Assembly (NCBI GenBank): GCA_964462535.1 | Contig: CAYWXV010000019.1 | Coordinates: forward strand, 1-63,551 | DNA length: 63,551 nucleotides | Direction of reading: 5' to 3' | Source of the DNA: CAYWXV01 sp964462535 | Lineage (GTDB): Bacteria; Bacteroidota; Ignavibacteria; OLB7 | Part shown: positions 36,947 to 45,417 of the stretch, in pieces | How positions within the stretch are numbered: the first letter of the stretch is position 1 | How the letters are laid out: every line of letters starts with the position of its first letter | Position numbers and translations under genes: made by a program | Notes under the pieces: model-generated | The model's database searches: none | What the model saw: only the letters and a program-made list of their open reading frames with translations | What the model was told of the DNA's origin: nothing

Positions 36947-37597
36947 ATGCACCGCTTCCGTTTCCACTGGCCTATAGCACTTCTTGTTCTTGCGCTTGCC
37001 ATCTCTGCTTGCGACAAGAAGGACGACGCACCGTCCAACGACAAGGGAAAGGATTCGACGTCTGCCACGAAGGATGGCGGTTCCAGCTCGGATGCATCCG
37101 AGGGGAAGAAACTGGCGTCGGAGGCTGGACGGTTCAGCGTTCAGTTCCCGGGAGGTTTCCCGGATGCGAAGGAGAGCTCGCAGAACGTCTCCACCAAAAT
37201 CGGTGACCTGACGATGTACACCTACCTGACGGAGATGGACTCCGCAGCCTGCATGGTCGCCTATTCAGACTACCCGGACAAAGCTTTCGAAGGAGCTGAT
37301 ATCGATGCGCTCCTCGACAGCGCGCGCAACGGCGCCCTGAACAATGTCAAGGGAACAATGGAGAGCGAAGAGAAGATTGAGTTGAACGGGCACCCGGGAC
37401 GCTCGGTCATCTTCACCGGCAATTCCGGCGGCACGACCATCCACGGACGATTCGACTATTACCTGATCAAACCACGACTCTACCAGGTCGGGTTCATGTC
37501 GCTCTCAAGAGACAAGGTCGCCGACCCCGGCGTCATGGCGTACTTCAAATCGTTCGGCGTTAACGAGTCAAAGGCACCGAGCGCGGACGGGAAGTAA
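36947..37597 (+). CDS. Lipoprotein, DUF-like domain, copy 1 of a paralogue set
   Basis: A 216-residue lipoprotein: signal peptide with lipobox ISAC, then a Ser/Asp-rich linker (about 20-50) and a compact domain. The domain carries the shared sequences TYLTEMDSAACMVAYSDYP, LLDSARNGALNNVKG, LNGHPGRSV, GRFDYYLIKPRLYQVGFM and YFKSF. A good ribosome site (GAGAGGGGG) precedes the ATG. The neighbour at 37627 is a close paralogue lacking the lipobox. No function known to me. It was probably acquired by the envelope block through the same duplication history. Confidence 0.78.
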   Translation: MHRFRFHWPIALLVLALAISACDKKDDAPSNDKGKDSTSATKDGGSSSDASEGKKLASEAGRFSVQFPGGFPDAKESSQNVSTKIGDLTMYTYLTEMDSAACMVAYSDYPDKAFEGADIDALLDSARNGALNNVKGTMESEEKIELNGHPGRSVIFTGNSGGTTIHGRFDYYLIKPRLYQVGFMSLSRDKVADPGVMAYFKSFGVNESKAPSADGK

Positions 37598-37626
37598 ATG
37601 GAACTCGCACACGGGAGGATGGGAAT

Positions 37627-38196
37627 ATGATTGCCCGAAATTCGATGCCGGCAACGCTCGTTGCCACTCTGCTCCTTCTCGTATCCTGGTCGCCGGTGGC
37701 GTATGCACAGAAGATGTATTCGTCTGCCGACGGTGGATTCATGGTAGCATTCCCGACCGGATACCCCAGTCCGCAGGCTGATTCGAGCGAGGTTCCCACG
37801 CAGATTGGGGCGCTCACAATGCATACGTTCCTGACCGAACAGGCCGGCGCCGCGTGCATGGTCGCCTACTCCGACTATCCCGAATCGGCATTCGAAGGGG
37901 CCAACGTGAAGGCCCTGCTCGACAGCGCCCGCAACGGTGCTCTCAACAATGTTCGGGGAAAGCTTATCAAGCAGAAGAAGATCTCGATCAATGGGCACCC
38001 AGGTCTGTCGGTCTATTTCAGGGGGAAGAGCGGCTCCACCACGATCTTCGGCAGGTTCGACTACTACATCGTCGCTCCTCGTCTCTACCAGATCGGCTTC
38101 ATGGCCCTCAGCCAGAAAGAGGTCGACAAGCCAGCCGTCAAGGCCTACTTCTCCTCGTTCCAATTGACTTCATCGGAAATTGGGACAGGGGAGTAG
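37627..38196 (+). CDS. Exported protein, copy 2 of the same set
   Basis: A 189-residue paralogue of the lipoprotein just upstream (29 bases between). The signal peptide ends AYAQ, with no lipobox, so it should be released into the periplasm or outside. It keeps TFLTEQAGAACMVAYSDYP, LLDSARNGALNNVRG, INGHPGLSV and GRFDYYIVAPRLYQIGFM. A GGGAGG ribosome site precedes the ATG, and a strong terminator follows. Function is unknown. Confidence 0.8.
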   Translation: MIARNSMPATLVATLLLLVSWSPVAYAQKMYSSADGGFMVAFPTGYPSPQADSSEVPTQIGALTMHTFLTEQAGAACMVAYSDYPESAFEGANVKALLDSARNGALNNVRGKLIKQKKISINGHPGLSVYFRGKSGSTTIFGRFDYYIVAPRLYQIGFMALSQKEVDKPAVKAYFSSFQLTSSEIGTGE

Positions 38197-38207
38197 GGAT
38201 CGATAGT

Positions 38208-38251
38208 GAGCGGGCCATCACCACGAATGGTGATGGCCCGCTCTTTTTTTT
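38208..38251 (+). terminator. Rho-independent terminator
   Basis: A 16-base stem (GAGCGGGCCATCACCA with TGGTGATGGCCCGCTC), a 4-base loop and a run of eight T. It ends the 36947-38196 pair; the remaining space to 38505 holds no gene. Confidence 0.95.
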
Positions 38252-38505
38252 GCACGCGTGCATGGAAGACGCGATGTGCCACTTGTGATACCGTAAGGAT
38301 TTGCACGCGGGTCGACGGCGACGGCACTACCCTGAAACAACAACAGTGCTCGCGTGTTCAGAGGTGAGCGCTCGCAATGGCGTTGATACCCGACGAAGCT
38401 GCGGATGGGGATCTGCAATCACCCAACGGCTACCCTAACAAGAACAATGAATGCACATGACGTTCGGTGTTGCCCTGCGACCCGCAACGACTCAGACTAC
38501 TCGAT

Positions 38506-39552
38506 ATGATCAGAACACTTCTTCTCGTCTTCCTCGTTCTTACCGCGGCATCCAGCGCGAATTCACAGAGCTACCGGAACATCGAGTACGGTATTGCATT
38601 GACCTTCCCCGATAAGCCGGAGCGAGCTGACCTGATCGTGGAGGGGTCGCAGCCCGGGATGTCCCCTCCTGTCCCCTTCGAGCGGTTGATTGTTCCAGTC
38701 GCCCGGCCAAAGGTTGGGATCGTCTGCCTCGCGGTCGCCTTCCACATTCCATTTGGAGGTGTGCAGGCGCGCGGTATGGACTCGCTGATCGAGCTGCAGG
38801 TCCTTGCGCCGATGATCCGCTCCAGCAAGGACTACAAGCTGATTCGCGATACTCTCATTCCCGGTGTCGAGGGTCGCAGTCGGATCTACAGGATGACCAG
38901 CCCCGACGGTCTTCCTGTCTTCTTCCGTGCCGACATTCTGATCCGTGAGCCGGTCGTTGCCGCCGCCATCTACGGCGTCCACAACATGGACGACTTCAAC
39001 TACACACCGATCAAGACCTTCTTCCGCTCGTTCCGATTCCTCGATGAAGATTCAACGGACTATCTGCGACGCACCGTTCTTCTGGAAGACGGCACATGCA
39101 GTGTGAAGACACCTTCCGGGTTCATCGCAGCCGATGAAGCAGCGTTCGAAATGGATCTGCCCGGTGTGGGTTCTGATCTCAGCGTTGGCAGGATGAGCCT
39201 GGGAGCACTCAATGCCCGTGCGGACATTCTACACGTCGTCTCGCCAAAGCCAATCGAGGGTGACGACATCTTGACGACGTACAATGAAGCGATGGTGACA
39301 CGAAATGCCGGAGACAAGTCCAGCATAAAGTTGAAGAGACGTGAGGCGATCAAGCGGGGTGGAATTGCGGGTGAGCGCGCTATCTACACGGTTACCATCG
39401 AAGGGCGCCCGAGCGTGACCCGTCTGGAGTCATATCGGGTTGGGAACGAAATCTACACGGTGACGTGGACGACCAGCGATCCTTCCCTTTTGGATCGACC
39501 GATCGTCAATCGTTTCTTCGAGTCGTTCCGGTTCTCCGTCAAGGGAGATTGA
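38506..39552 (+). CDS. Exported protein with two related repeats
   Basis: A 348-residue exported protein (signal peptide MIRTLLLVFLVLTAASSANSQ). Two halves look like diverged versions of the small domain of the two genes upstream, each ending with a FFRSF or FFESF motif. The first half runs to about residue 185 (FFRSFRFLDED), the second to the end (RFFESFRFSVKGD). It lacks the cysteines near the ends of the halves. It is on the same strand after a terminator, so it has its own promoter. Function is unknown. Confidence 0.72.
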   Translation: MIRTLLLVFLVLTAASSANSQSYRNIEYGIALTFPDKPERADLIVEGSQPGMSPPVPFERLIVPVARPKVGIVCLAVAFHIPFGGVQARGMDSLIELQVLAPMIRSSKDYKLIRDTLIPGVEGRSRIYRMTSPDGLPVFFRADILIREPVVAAAIYGVHNMDDFNYTPIKTFFRSFRFLDEDSTDYLRRTVLLEDGTCSVKTPSGFIAADEAAFEMDLPGVGSDLSVGRMSLGALNARADILHVVSPKPIEGDDILTTYNEAMVTRNAGDKSSIKLKRREAIKRGGIAGERAIYTVTIEGRPSVTRLESYRVGNEIYTVTWTTSDPSLLDRPIVNRFFESFRFSVKGD

Positions 39553-39648
39553 GCGAAGAGCACTTCCGCTCGTGCCGGGAACGTCCTGCGCGTCGCGTCC
39601 GGTGCCTTCAGCGCGGGACGTCAACGAAGGCACAGGTAGCCAATAATG

Positions 39649-39690
39649 AACGGGACCGGACACCCTGGGGTGCTCGGTCCCGTTTTGTCG
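39649..39690 (+). terminator. Rho-independent terminator
   Basis: The stem AACGGGACCG pairs with CGGTCCCGTT, the loop has a smaller internal CACC/GGTG pairing, and TTTG follows. It lies between the exported protein (plus) and phosphoglycerate mutase (minus). Confidence 0.85.
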
Positions 39691-39714
39691 ATGATATGAC
39701 CCTCGGCGCGCGGC

Positions 39715-40359
39715 TCAAGCCGCTCCGACTTCATCGAGCAACTCCTTCTTCGAGTTCACCATCACGTCGCCGGCATCGTCAACGGCGACATCGTAGATGA
39801 TCGGAACACCGGTCGGAATATTCAATTCCATGATTGAGTCGCGTGTATGCCGATCAAGAACATAGCAGAGCGAGCGGAGCGAATTTCCGTGAGCCACGAC
39901 CAGGACATCCAGTCCATTACGAAGATCGGGAATGATATGTCGCTCGAAGTATGGAAGGACACGGGCGATCGTCATCTCCAGGCTCTCTCCATCCTCTCCC
40001 GGCGGGCGAACATCGAAGCTCCGTCGCCAGATATGGACCTGCTCGGCACCATACTTCTCCCCCGTCTCAGCCTTGTTCAATCCCTGCAGGTCACCATAGT
40101 GCCGTTCGTTCAATGCCTGATCCCGAATCAAGTCCAGATCACTTCGCCCCGCCTCTTCCAATGCAATGGTGGCGGTCCGAATTGCCCTGGTCAAGACTGA
40201 CGTGTAGACTTTGTCTATCGGTACACCACGCAACTTCCTTCCGGCACTCCGCGCCTCCTCTTCCCCCATCGGTGACAAATCGATGTCAACCCAACCTGTG
40301 AATCGATTTTCCAGGTTCCATTGAGATTGGCCATGACGAAGGAGTATGAGATGTGACAT
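39715..40359 (-). CDS. gpmA: 2,3-bisphosphoglycerate-dependent phosphoglycerate mutase
   Basis: A 214-residue histidine-phosphatase-fold enzyme of glycolysis that interconverts 3- and 2-phosphoglycerate. Catalytic His9 is in LLRHGQS, Glu85 and His87 in NERHYGDL, and the second catalytic His157 in VVAHGNS. The substrate loop GLNKAETGEKYG is present. It is shorter than the 228-250 residues usual for GpmA, mainly in the C-terminal tail. The longer frame to 40422 (starting MGWGTATTHF) is rejected; the ATG at 40359 begins the conserved strand. Upstream is the MqnA-like gene, same strand, 70 bases away. Confidence 0.95.
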   Translation of the reverse strand: MSHLILLRHGQSQWNLENRFTGWVDIDLSPMGEEEARSAGRKLRGVPIDKVYTSVLTRAIRTATIALEEAGRSDLDLIRDQALNERHYGDLQGLNKAETGEKYGAEQVHIWRRSFDVRPPGEDGESLEMTIARVLPYFERHIIPDLRNGLDVLVVAHGNSLRSLCYVLDRHTRDSIMELNIPTGVPIIYDVAVDDAGDVMVNSKKELLDEVGAA

Positions 40360-40429
40360 GATGTGCTCGCAGTTGAATGTCGATTGTCCAAAGAAGTGAG
40401 TCGTCGCCGTCCCCCATCCCATCCGTAGT

Positions 40430-41236
40430 TCACACTTCTTCCCCTACATACTTCAACGATGGGATATCCTGAATGGCACCGTGGTAGAACGCATAGCGGT
40501 AGAAGGTATCGAGTGCACGGATGGCGTCGTCGTCAAGCATGTAGGAGATATCGCCCCGATCGCACGCAGCACGGAAGCGATCAGCTTCGGCGGCGGCTGG
40601 ATGCCGACTCACCACGTCAACGAGGTGCTGCTGCACCGAGTCGCGCGCGCGGATAATGGATTCGACCATGGCCGGTGAAATGCCGTCGAGCCGGCCCCAT
40701 GCGATAAGATAGGGAAGCGACTCCTCCACGGTGTCCTCCCATTCGTCGGTGATGTCCAGTTGCGATCGATGCTCAACGGCCTCGAGAATAGCCTCATCTC
40801 CTGCGAGAAGGGCCGCATCGGCCACGGCGAGCATATCAGCAGCCACGAATTCATCGCTCACTTCAGTGACCTCGGGCGCCAGGTCATATTTCTCGGCGAG
40901 GAGTATGCGCGTCACGAGCACTTCGTACGGATGCCCCCTGCGCGAAGCAATTGTTCGAATATCCCCCCGCCCCTCCCCGAAGAGGAGTCTGACGATCGAG
41001 GGAATGCCGCGCGTCGTCACGGCAAGACCCGGAACCAGGCCGTAGTCCACGATACCGAGCGAACCCGCATACTCGAGGGGTGAGGTGAGCACAACATCGA
41101 CCTTTCCCGAAACGAGGAGAGACTGCAGCTCTTCGTTTCCGGTGTAGGGGTCGTAGGGAACGATTGTCCAGCCCTCGTCACGCAGCCCCCGCATCAGGGG
41201 CGCGGAAACGAGTTCAAAGCGACAGGAGAAAACCAC
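40430..41236 (-). CDS. MqnA/MqnD-family protein (futalosine pathway)
   Basis: A 268-residue periplasmic-binding-protein-like fold of the kind used by MqnA (chorismate dehydratase) and MqnD, early and late steps of menaquinone synthesis by the futalosine route. Visible features: SGKVDVVLTSPLEYAG, DYGLVPGLAVTTRGIPS, SIVRLLFGEGRGDI with a basic ASRRGHPYEVLVTRI stretch, and EVSDEFVAADMLAVADAALLAG. The start is a GTG and is uncertain: the open frame continues some 10 codons upstream, and I see no better start. MqnA and MqnD cannot be told apart here. The neighbouring gpmA is unrelated in pathway. Confidence 0.72.
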   Translation of the reverse strand: MVFSCRFELVSAPLMRGLRDEGWTIVPYDPYTGNEELQSLLVSGKVDVVLTSPLEYAGSLGIVDYGLVPGLAVTTRGIPSIVRLLFGEGRGDIRTIASRRGHPYEVLVTRILLAEKYDLAPEVTEVSDEFVAADMLAVADAALLAGDEAILEAVEHRSQLDITDEWEDTVEESLPYLIAWGRLDGISPAMVESIIRARDSVQQHLVDVVSRHPAAAEADRFRAACDRGDISYMLDDDAIRALDTFYRYAFYHGAIQDIPSLKYVGEEV

Positions 41237-41348
41237 GGCGAATGGATGGGGAATTGTATTGCGGCCATGTCACCACGTCGTGCCGACATGGGACGGTCAT
41301 ACTGTCGATGAGATCAGTTGCGAAAGATAGCCCGTTCGTAATGTCTCT

Positions 41349-41921
41349 TCAGAGAAGAGAATCGGAAAGAGTTGCAACGATCTGGGCGTTGCTCATACAC
41401 CGTGCAATCTTGCCATTGAAATAGCGCAAGGTCACGTCGTGATGAGTCATGTCATACGATGCCGTGCAATCGGTTGCGACGACCACATCGTAGTCCCGTT
41501 GATAGGCGTCGATCACGGACGTGCGGACGCATGCATGAGTATTGATACCCCCGATCACGAGTGTCCGCGCATCGATCCCCTTCAGGATGTCTTCCAGACG
41601 TGTACCGAAGAAGGCGCTGTAGCGCTTCTTGGTCAGGACAATGTCATCCGGATGCCTGTCGAGGTCAGGGAGGATCTCACATCCGTTCGTGCCGGCTAGG
41701 GTCACGTGTAGATTCCGTCTTCGCATTTCGAGAAATGCGTCGTGCAGATCCGGAGCGAATTCCTGGCGCACCCAGATCACCTGTTGTCCATGACTCCGGA
41801 AATGAGCCGCCAGCATGTTTATAGCGCGCACGAGGTCGCTTCGACACGCTGCAAGGTGGTTGTCCTGCTGAAAGAAATCATTCAGCATGTCGATAATGAG
41901 GAGGGGCGTTTGATTCATCAC
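41349..41921 (-). CDS. Isochorismatase-family cysteine hydrolase
   Basis: A 190-residue cysteine hydrolase of the isochorismatase fold. The catalytic triad is visible: Asp11 (LIIDMLNDF), Lys98/99 (LTKKRYSAFFGT) and Cys131 (GINTHACVRTS). These enzymes act on isochorismate, nicotinamide, N-carbamoyl compounds or others, and I cannot say which. It is last in a run of four overlapping genes: its ATG overlaps the GNAT stop by 4 bases (ATGA). Chemistry is therefore likely to be linked to its operon partners, not to menaquinone. Confidence 0.88.
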   Translation of the reverse strand: MMNQTPLLIIDMLNDFFQQDNHLAACRSDLVRAINMLAAHFRSHGQQVIWVRQEFAPDLHDAFLEMRRRNLHVTLAGTNGCEILPDLDRHPDDIVLTKKRYSAFFGTRLEDILKGIDARTLVIGGINTHACVRTSVIDAYQRDYDVVVATDCTASYDMTHHDVTLRYFNGKIARCMSNAQIVATLSDSLL

Positions 41922-42487
41922 CCTTGTTCCCCTGCGTGGACAAGGTCAAGTCGCACGATGGGCCACTCGTGGTGATCGCGAACGACTCTGAATCCGGCGC
42001 TGGTATAAAGTCTCTCCGGCCCGGTCCACACCTCACCATCTTCGTGGCCCTCACCTCTTCGTGGAAACGCCTCAAGACGTTCCACCCCCTCGTTCCGCAG
42101 ATCGCCGATGACATGGGAAAGAAGGTGTTGTGCCATCCTCTGGTGACGATAGGAGGGGGCAACCAGCAGGCACGTGATCGCCCATGCGCCAGGATCGGGT
42201 TCGAGGGCATACTGCTGCACGAGCTTGCTCAATCGATCCCGCCTCCCCACCTGAAGCCATGCGACCGGGATATCGTCGACATAACCGAGATAGCCGTCAA
42301 ACTCTCCCGCATCAAAAAGCTCGTTACGCAGACGCCGGTTATCCGGGGCGGTGTTGCTGGAGAATTCCTCCCACGTCGGAACCCACCAGGCAGCACAACA
42401 ACACCATTCACATCCGTTTGCCGTGCTGTGGAGTCGGTAGAAGTCCTCACGCCGTTCTGCCGAGAGTCTGTGAACCGTAGGCTTCAT
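41918..42487 (-). CDS. GNAT-family N-acetyltransferase
   Basis: A 189-residue acetyl-CoA-dependent acyltransferase. The core shows VAWLQVGRR, AWAITCLLVAP and then RHQRMAQHLLSHV, the acetyl-CoA pyrophosphate-binding loop and following helix, and late YTSAGFRVV. A Cys-rich WCCCAAWWV near residue 30 is a subgroup feature. It overlaps both neighbours by 4 bases, so translation is coupled. Substrate is unknown: small molecule or protein N-terminus. Confidence 0.87.
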   Translation of the reverse strand: MKPTVHRLSAERREDFYRLHSTANGCEWCCCAAWWVPTWEEFSSNTAPDNRRLRNELFDAGEFDGYLGYVDDIPVAWLQVGRRDRLSKLVQQYALEPDPGAWAITCLLVAPSYRHQRMAQHLLSHVIGDLRNEGVERLEAFPRRGEGHEDGEVWTGPERLYTSAGFRVVRDHHEWPIVRLDLVHAGEQG

Positions 42488-42849
42488 CTGGCTCTGGAAT
42501 TCAGGAAGGTTTCGAGGTCGTCGAGCCGTGCATCGACGTTATGCAGACCGCGGGCCGACAACTGTACCTCCGTGAACCCTGCTTCTGCTGCGGATGACAG
42601 GGCAATCAACGCCCCCGCGCAGTGATACCTGGTAAGGTATTCCTCGTCGGATCGCAGAATCCGCATCAACGTATCACGCACGTCGTCAAGTCTGCAGATC
42701 CGCGCAACTGCGGTCCACAGCGTGTGGTACGATCCGTAGTTCCGGCTCTCCACTTGTTGAAGGAGATCGAACGGCGACATTTCCAGGTATCGGTCGAGTT
42801 CACGCTGGGCCTCCACGTCCCAACGATCCTGAAACTCAGCGTACGTCAT
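42484..42849 (-). CDS. Small protein of unknown function, coupled to polB
   Basis: A 121-residue, mostly helical, acidic protein with no signal or motif that I recognise. Landmarks: ELDRYLEMSPFDLLQQVE, LWTAVARICRLDD, RYHCAGALIALSSA, LHNVDARLDDLETF. Its ATG lies 14 bases inside the polymerase end, and its stop overlaps the GNAT start by 4. The arrangement suggests that it works with the polymerase or that its expression is set by it, but this is inference. Confidence 0.82.
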   Translation of the reverse strand: MTYAEFQDRWDVEAQRELDRYLEMSPFDLLQQVESRNYGSYHTLWTAVARICRLDDVRDTLMRILRSDEEYLTRYHCAGALIALSSAAEAGFTEVQLSARGLHNVDARLDDLETFLNSRAR

Positions 42850-45289
42850 GAGGTGCGTTTGCGACAGGGGGTTGCGTTGCGATCCATACCGGATGAATGG
42901 CCTCGATTGGTGTGTCGAACAGCCCGATCTGTTCGTCGTGGCGGAAGAGCCGATCGAAATCTTCCGGTGTGAACGCCTTTCTAAGCCGTCCTACATAGGA
43001 TGTCAGGAAAATGTGGATGTAGTGACGAACATCGTAGTCCCTCCGCACCGCAACAGGATGTGTGCCCTCGATACTCTCCCCCTCCATATCGACCGACGAG
43101 TCGTCATTGGATTCGGGCAGCAAGACTACACCCCCATCCATCGCCTTGTAGTACTTGATCCGTCTCCCTGCCCGCCACGTCGTCTTTCCCGCGTGCAGCA
43201 TTGCCTCGTACTGCGCCTCTCGAAGCCGAAGACGCGACCGCATGTACTCATCGGAAGTCTTCGTCAACCGGGCCGGAGTTGCAACATCAAACACCGTCAA
43301 CATTCGCTCACGTAATGCCGTCATCGTCTCCACGAACAGCTTGTGGAGCGCAACAACGTCATCGTTCAAGAGACAATCAAGAGCTGCGTGGAGGAAACGG
43401 GAACCGAACTGCTCCGAGCGAACGGAATGGAGAGCACCACCGCGGACGATCAGCTTTCCGTCGTACGTCAGGAGTGCATAGTTCTTTACCTCGTGAACGA
43501 ACATTGCCCTGAATCGTCCCTCGTACTCCAACCTGATTCCGTTTGGAAGGAGAGCGGCAACCTCCTCCACGATCGATCTCTCATCATCCTCGGACCACCC
43601 TTCGGGCGCGGCGAAGTAGACACCGTCCGTGTCGGCCTCCAGCAGAGTCATTCCACGCTCACGAAGCGCATCCACGACGTTCCGAAGTATCTCGCGTCCT
43701 CGGCGGGTGACCTCGTCTGCGGCACGTCGATCCGCGAAGAGAGCCATGGTGCCGGCCCCCATGTAACCATAGGCAGAATTGATGAGGGTCTTCATGGCCG
43801 CCTGCGCGGCGTGGTGATGGTGGGCTGCGGCCGGTGCCGTCTCAATCGCCCGAGCAGCGTTCTTGTGATGGAGGCGAAGATCGGTGAGTCGTTCAACCAG
43901 ATAGAGGAGTACCCCCAGCCTGTCGCACGCCGGGCCGACACGGAAGACGCGCATGATCGATGGGTACATCGATGCAACGTCAGCCTTGACGACCTGTCGA
44001 GCGATGCCTTCGGCAAAGAGATGCGTTGCTCCGCCGGCATGGCTCCCGAGTTCGCCGTCCGATCGGGCCGCGCCTCTCGGTGGCGCAGACGACTGATAGA
44101 GATAGGCGCGAACAAGCATCGGTTCCAGAATGCCCATCGCGGGACCGGCGGACGCCAGGCTTTCGTATCGTCGCGGCGCCATGCCAGCAAGCGCAAAGAC
44201 AGATCCCAGAAGAGCGCGTGAGAGTCCGTCCACCTCGGAAACGTCATCCATGGCGTAGCGTCGCACCCTGTCGGGATCGCGCCGGTAGGTCGAGTAAATC
44301 TCCTGCCCGGGGACATACGTCCGATCGGGTGAGGCAACTCCGAAATACCGGGCGGCAGCTTTCAATCCGTGGCCCGGCATGTCACGCGCAGCGAAATCGT
44401 GGCGACGAACCGCATCGAGCGTATCGATGAGTTCGCGACCCGCGATGCTGAACCGGCTCCCCCTGCGGCGACGAAACGTAACCCGGTCCTCAAATCGTTG
44501 CGCAAGCATCGGGGCCGGCTCCCGCCCCATGCGAAGAGGAACTCCGAGGGCCGTCGCCCGATCGAAAAGAAACGGTAGGTCAAAGCCAAGGAGGTTGTGG
44601 TTCTCGATGACATCGGGATCCCGCTCCATGATCAGATCGCATAGATCGCCAATTAGCCTACGCTCATCGGTAGGTTTGGGCGCCTCCAATATCGTCTCCA
44701 ATCCACGGGAGTCCTTCACCGCAACCATGAAGATGCGCCCCCGCTGGGCGGTCAGACCGGTCGTCTCCAGATCGAACTGGAGTCGATGAATGTCATCGTA
44801 AACCAGTCCACGATAGTAGACATTCCCGCTCTCCATCAGATACTGCTCAACGGGACCAACCCTATAGTAGTCGTCCTCCAGATCGGCGAGCGTGCGAACA
44901 TCGGTCCCAAGTCGCTGCCGCGCTCCGGCGACAATCGCGTTCTCCAACGATCGGGCGTCTGAAGCGGAAACGTGGAAACGGTAGGCGTTTCCGGTTCCGT
45001 CAAGCTCTCGGTAGGTGAAGCGCGAGCCGTCATCTCCGTGATCACCGAGCGGCACAAGACCGTTGTCGCCGTGGAGCAAATCGTCTAGCGTTGCCGCCAG
45101 AACCCAGTGTCTGAATCTCTCCTCGTCGCACGTGACGTGATCCCCTTCCCGCTTCCAGACGAACGCCCGTCCGCGACGATCGGCCCAGACGGAGACAATG
45201 CCGGGCGTCATATTCCATCCGAAGAGCCAGGGATCTGACCTCTGGCTCTCCGCCATTATCTGTGGTTCGTCGTCGTTCTTCCGTTGCAT
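42836..45289 (-). CDS. Family B DNA polymerase with proofreading exonuclease
   Basis: An 817-residue DNA-directed DNA polymerase. The exonuclease domain keeps Exo I DxE (Asp173-Glu175, FDLETTGL), Exo II NHNLLGFD (230-237) and Exo III YxxxD (Tyr345-Asp349), so it should proofread. The polymerase domain keeps motif A DVASMYPS (Asp437), motif B KTLINSAYG (500-508) and motif C DTDG (553-556). It is not a standard Pol II sequence, and the polymerase domain looks short and archaeal-like. The ATG at 45289 is chosen; the open frame continues to 45409 but is not needed. It leads a four-gene run of overlapping genes. Confidence 0.9.
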   Translation of the reverse strand: MQRKNDDEPQIMAESQRSDPWLFGWNMTPGIVSVWADRRGRAFVWKREGDHVTCDEERFRHWVLAATLDDLLHGDNGLVPLGDHGDDGSRFTYRELDGTGNAYRFHVSASDARSLENAIVAGARQRLGTDVRTLADLEDDYYRVGPVEQYLMESGNVYYRGLVYDDIHRLQFDLETTGLTAQRGRIFMVAVKDSRGLETILEAPKPTDERRLIGDLCDLIMERDPDVIENHNLLGFDLPFLFDRATALGVPLRMGREPAPMLAQRFEDRVTFRRRRGSRFSIAGRELIDTLDAVRRHDFAARDMPGHGLKAAARYFGVASPDRTYVPGQEIYSTYRRDPDRVRRYAMDDVSEVDGLSRALLGSVFALAGMAPRRYESLASAGPAMGILEPMLVRAYLYQSSAPPRGAARSDGELGSHAGGATHLFAEGIARQVVKADVASMYPSIMRVFRVGPACDRLGVLLYLVERLTDLRLHHKNAARAIETAPAAAHHHHAAQAAMKTLINSAYGYMGAGTMALFADRRAADEVTRRGREILRNVVDALRERGMTLLEADTDGVYFAAPEGWSEDDERSIVEEVAALLPNGIRLEYEGRFRAMFVHEVKNYALLTYDGKLIVRGGALHSVRSEQFGSRFLHAALDCLLNDDVVALHKLFVETMTALRERMLTVFDVATPARLTKTSDEYMRSRLRLREAQYEAMLHAGKTTWRAGRRIKYYKAMDGGVVLLPESNDDSSVDMEGESIEGTHPVAVRRDYDVRHYIHIFLTSYVGRLRKAFTPEDFDRLFRHDEQIGLFDTPIEAIHPVWIATQPPVANAPHDVR

Positions 45290-45343
45290 TTCCGCGTGAA
45301 GCAAAGCGGTCGGTTCGGACACCGGGGCGTATCGAGGATCCCC

Positions 45344-45374
45344 TTGCCAATCAGGGCCGGAGAATGTACCTTTA
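45344..45374 (+). promoter_or_regulatory. Predicted promoter for the SH3/Cys-tail gene
   Basis: TTG at 45344-45346, exactly 20 bases, TACCTTTA at 45367-45374, about 43 bases before the ATG at 45418. It is divergent from the polymerase start at 45289. Confidence 0.5.
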
Positions 45375-45417
45375 TTCAGTCCACATCGGAAAGAACCACG
45401 ACTCACCACGTGTCCTG

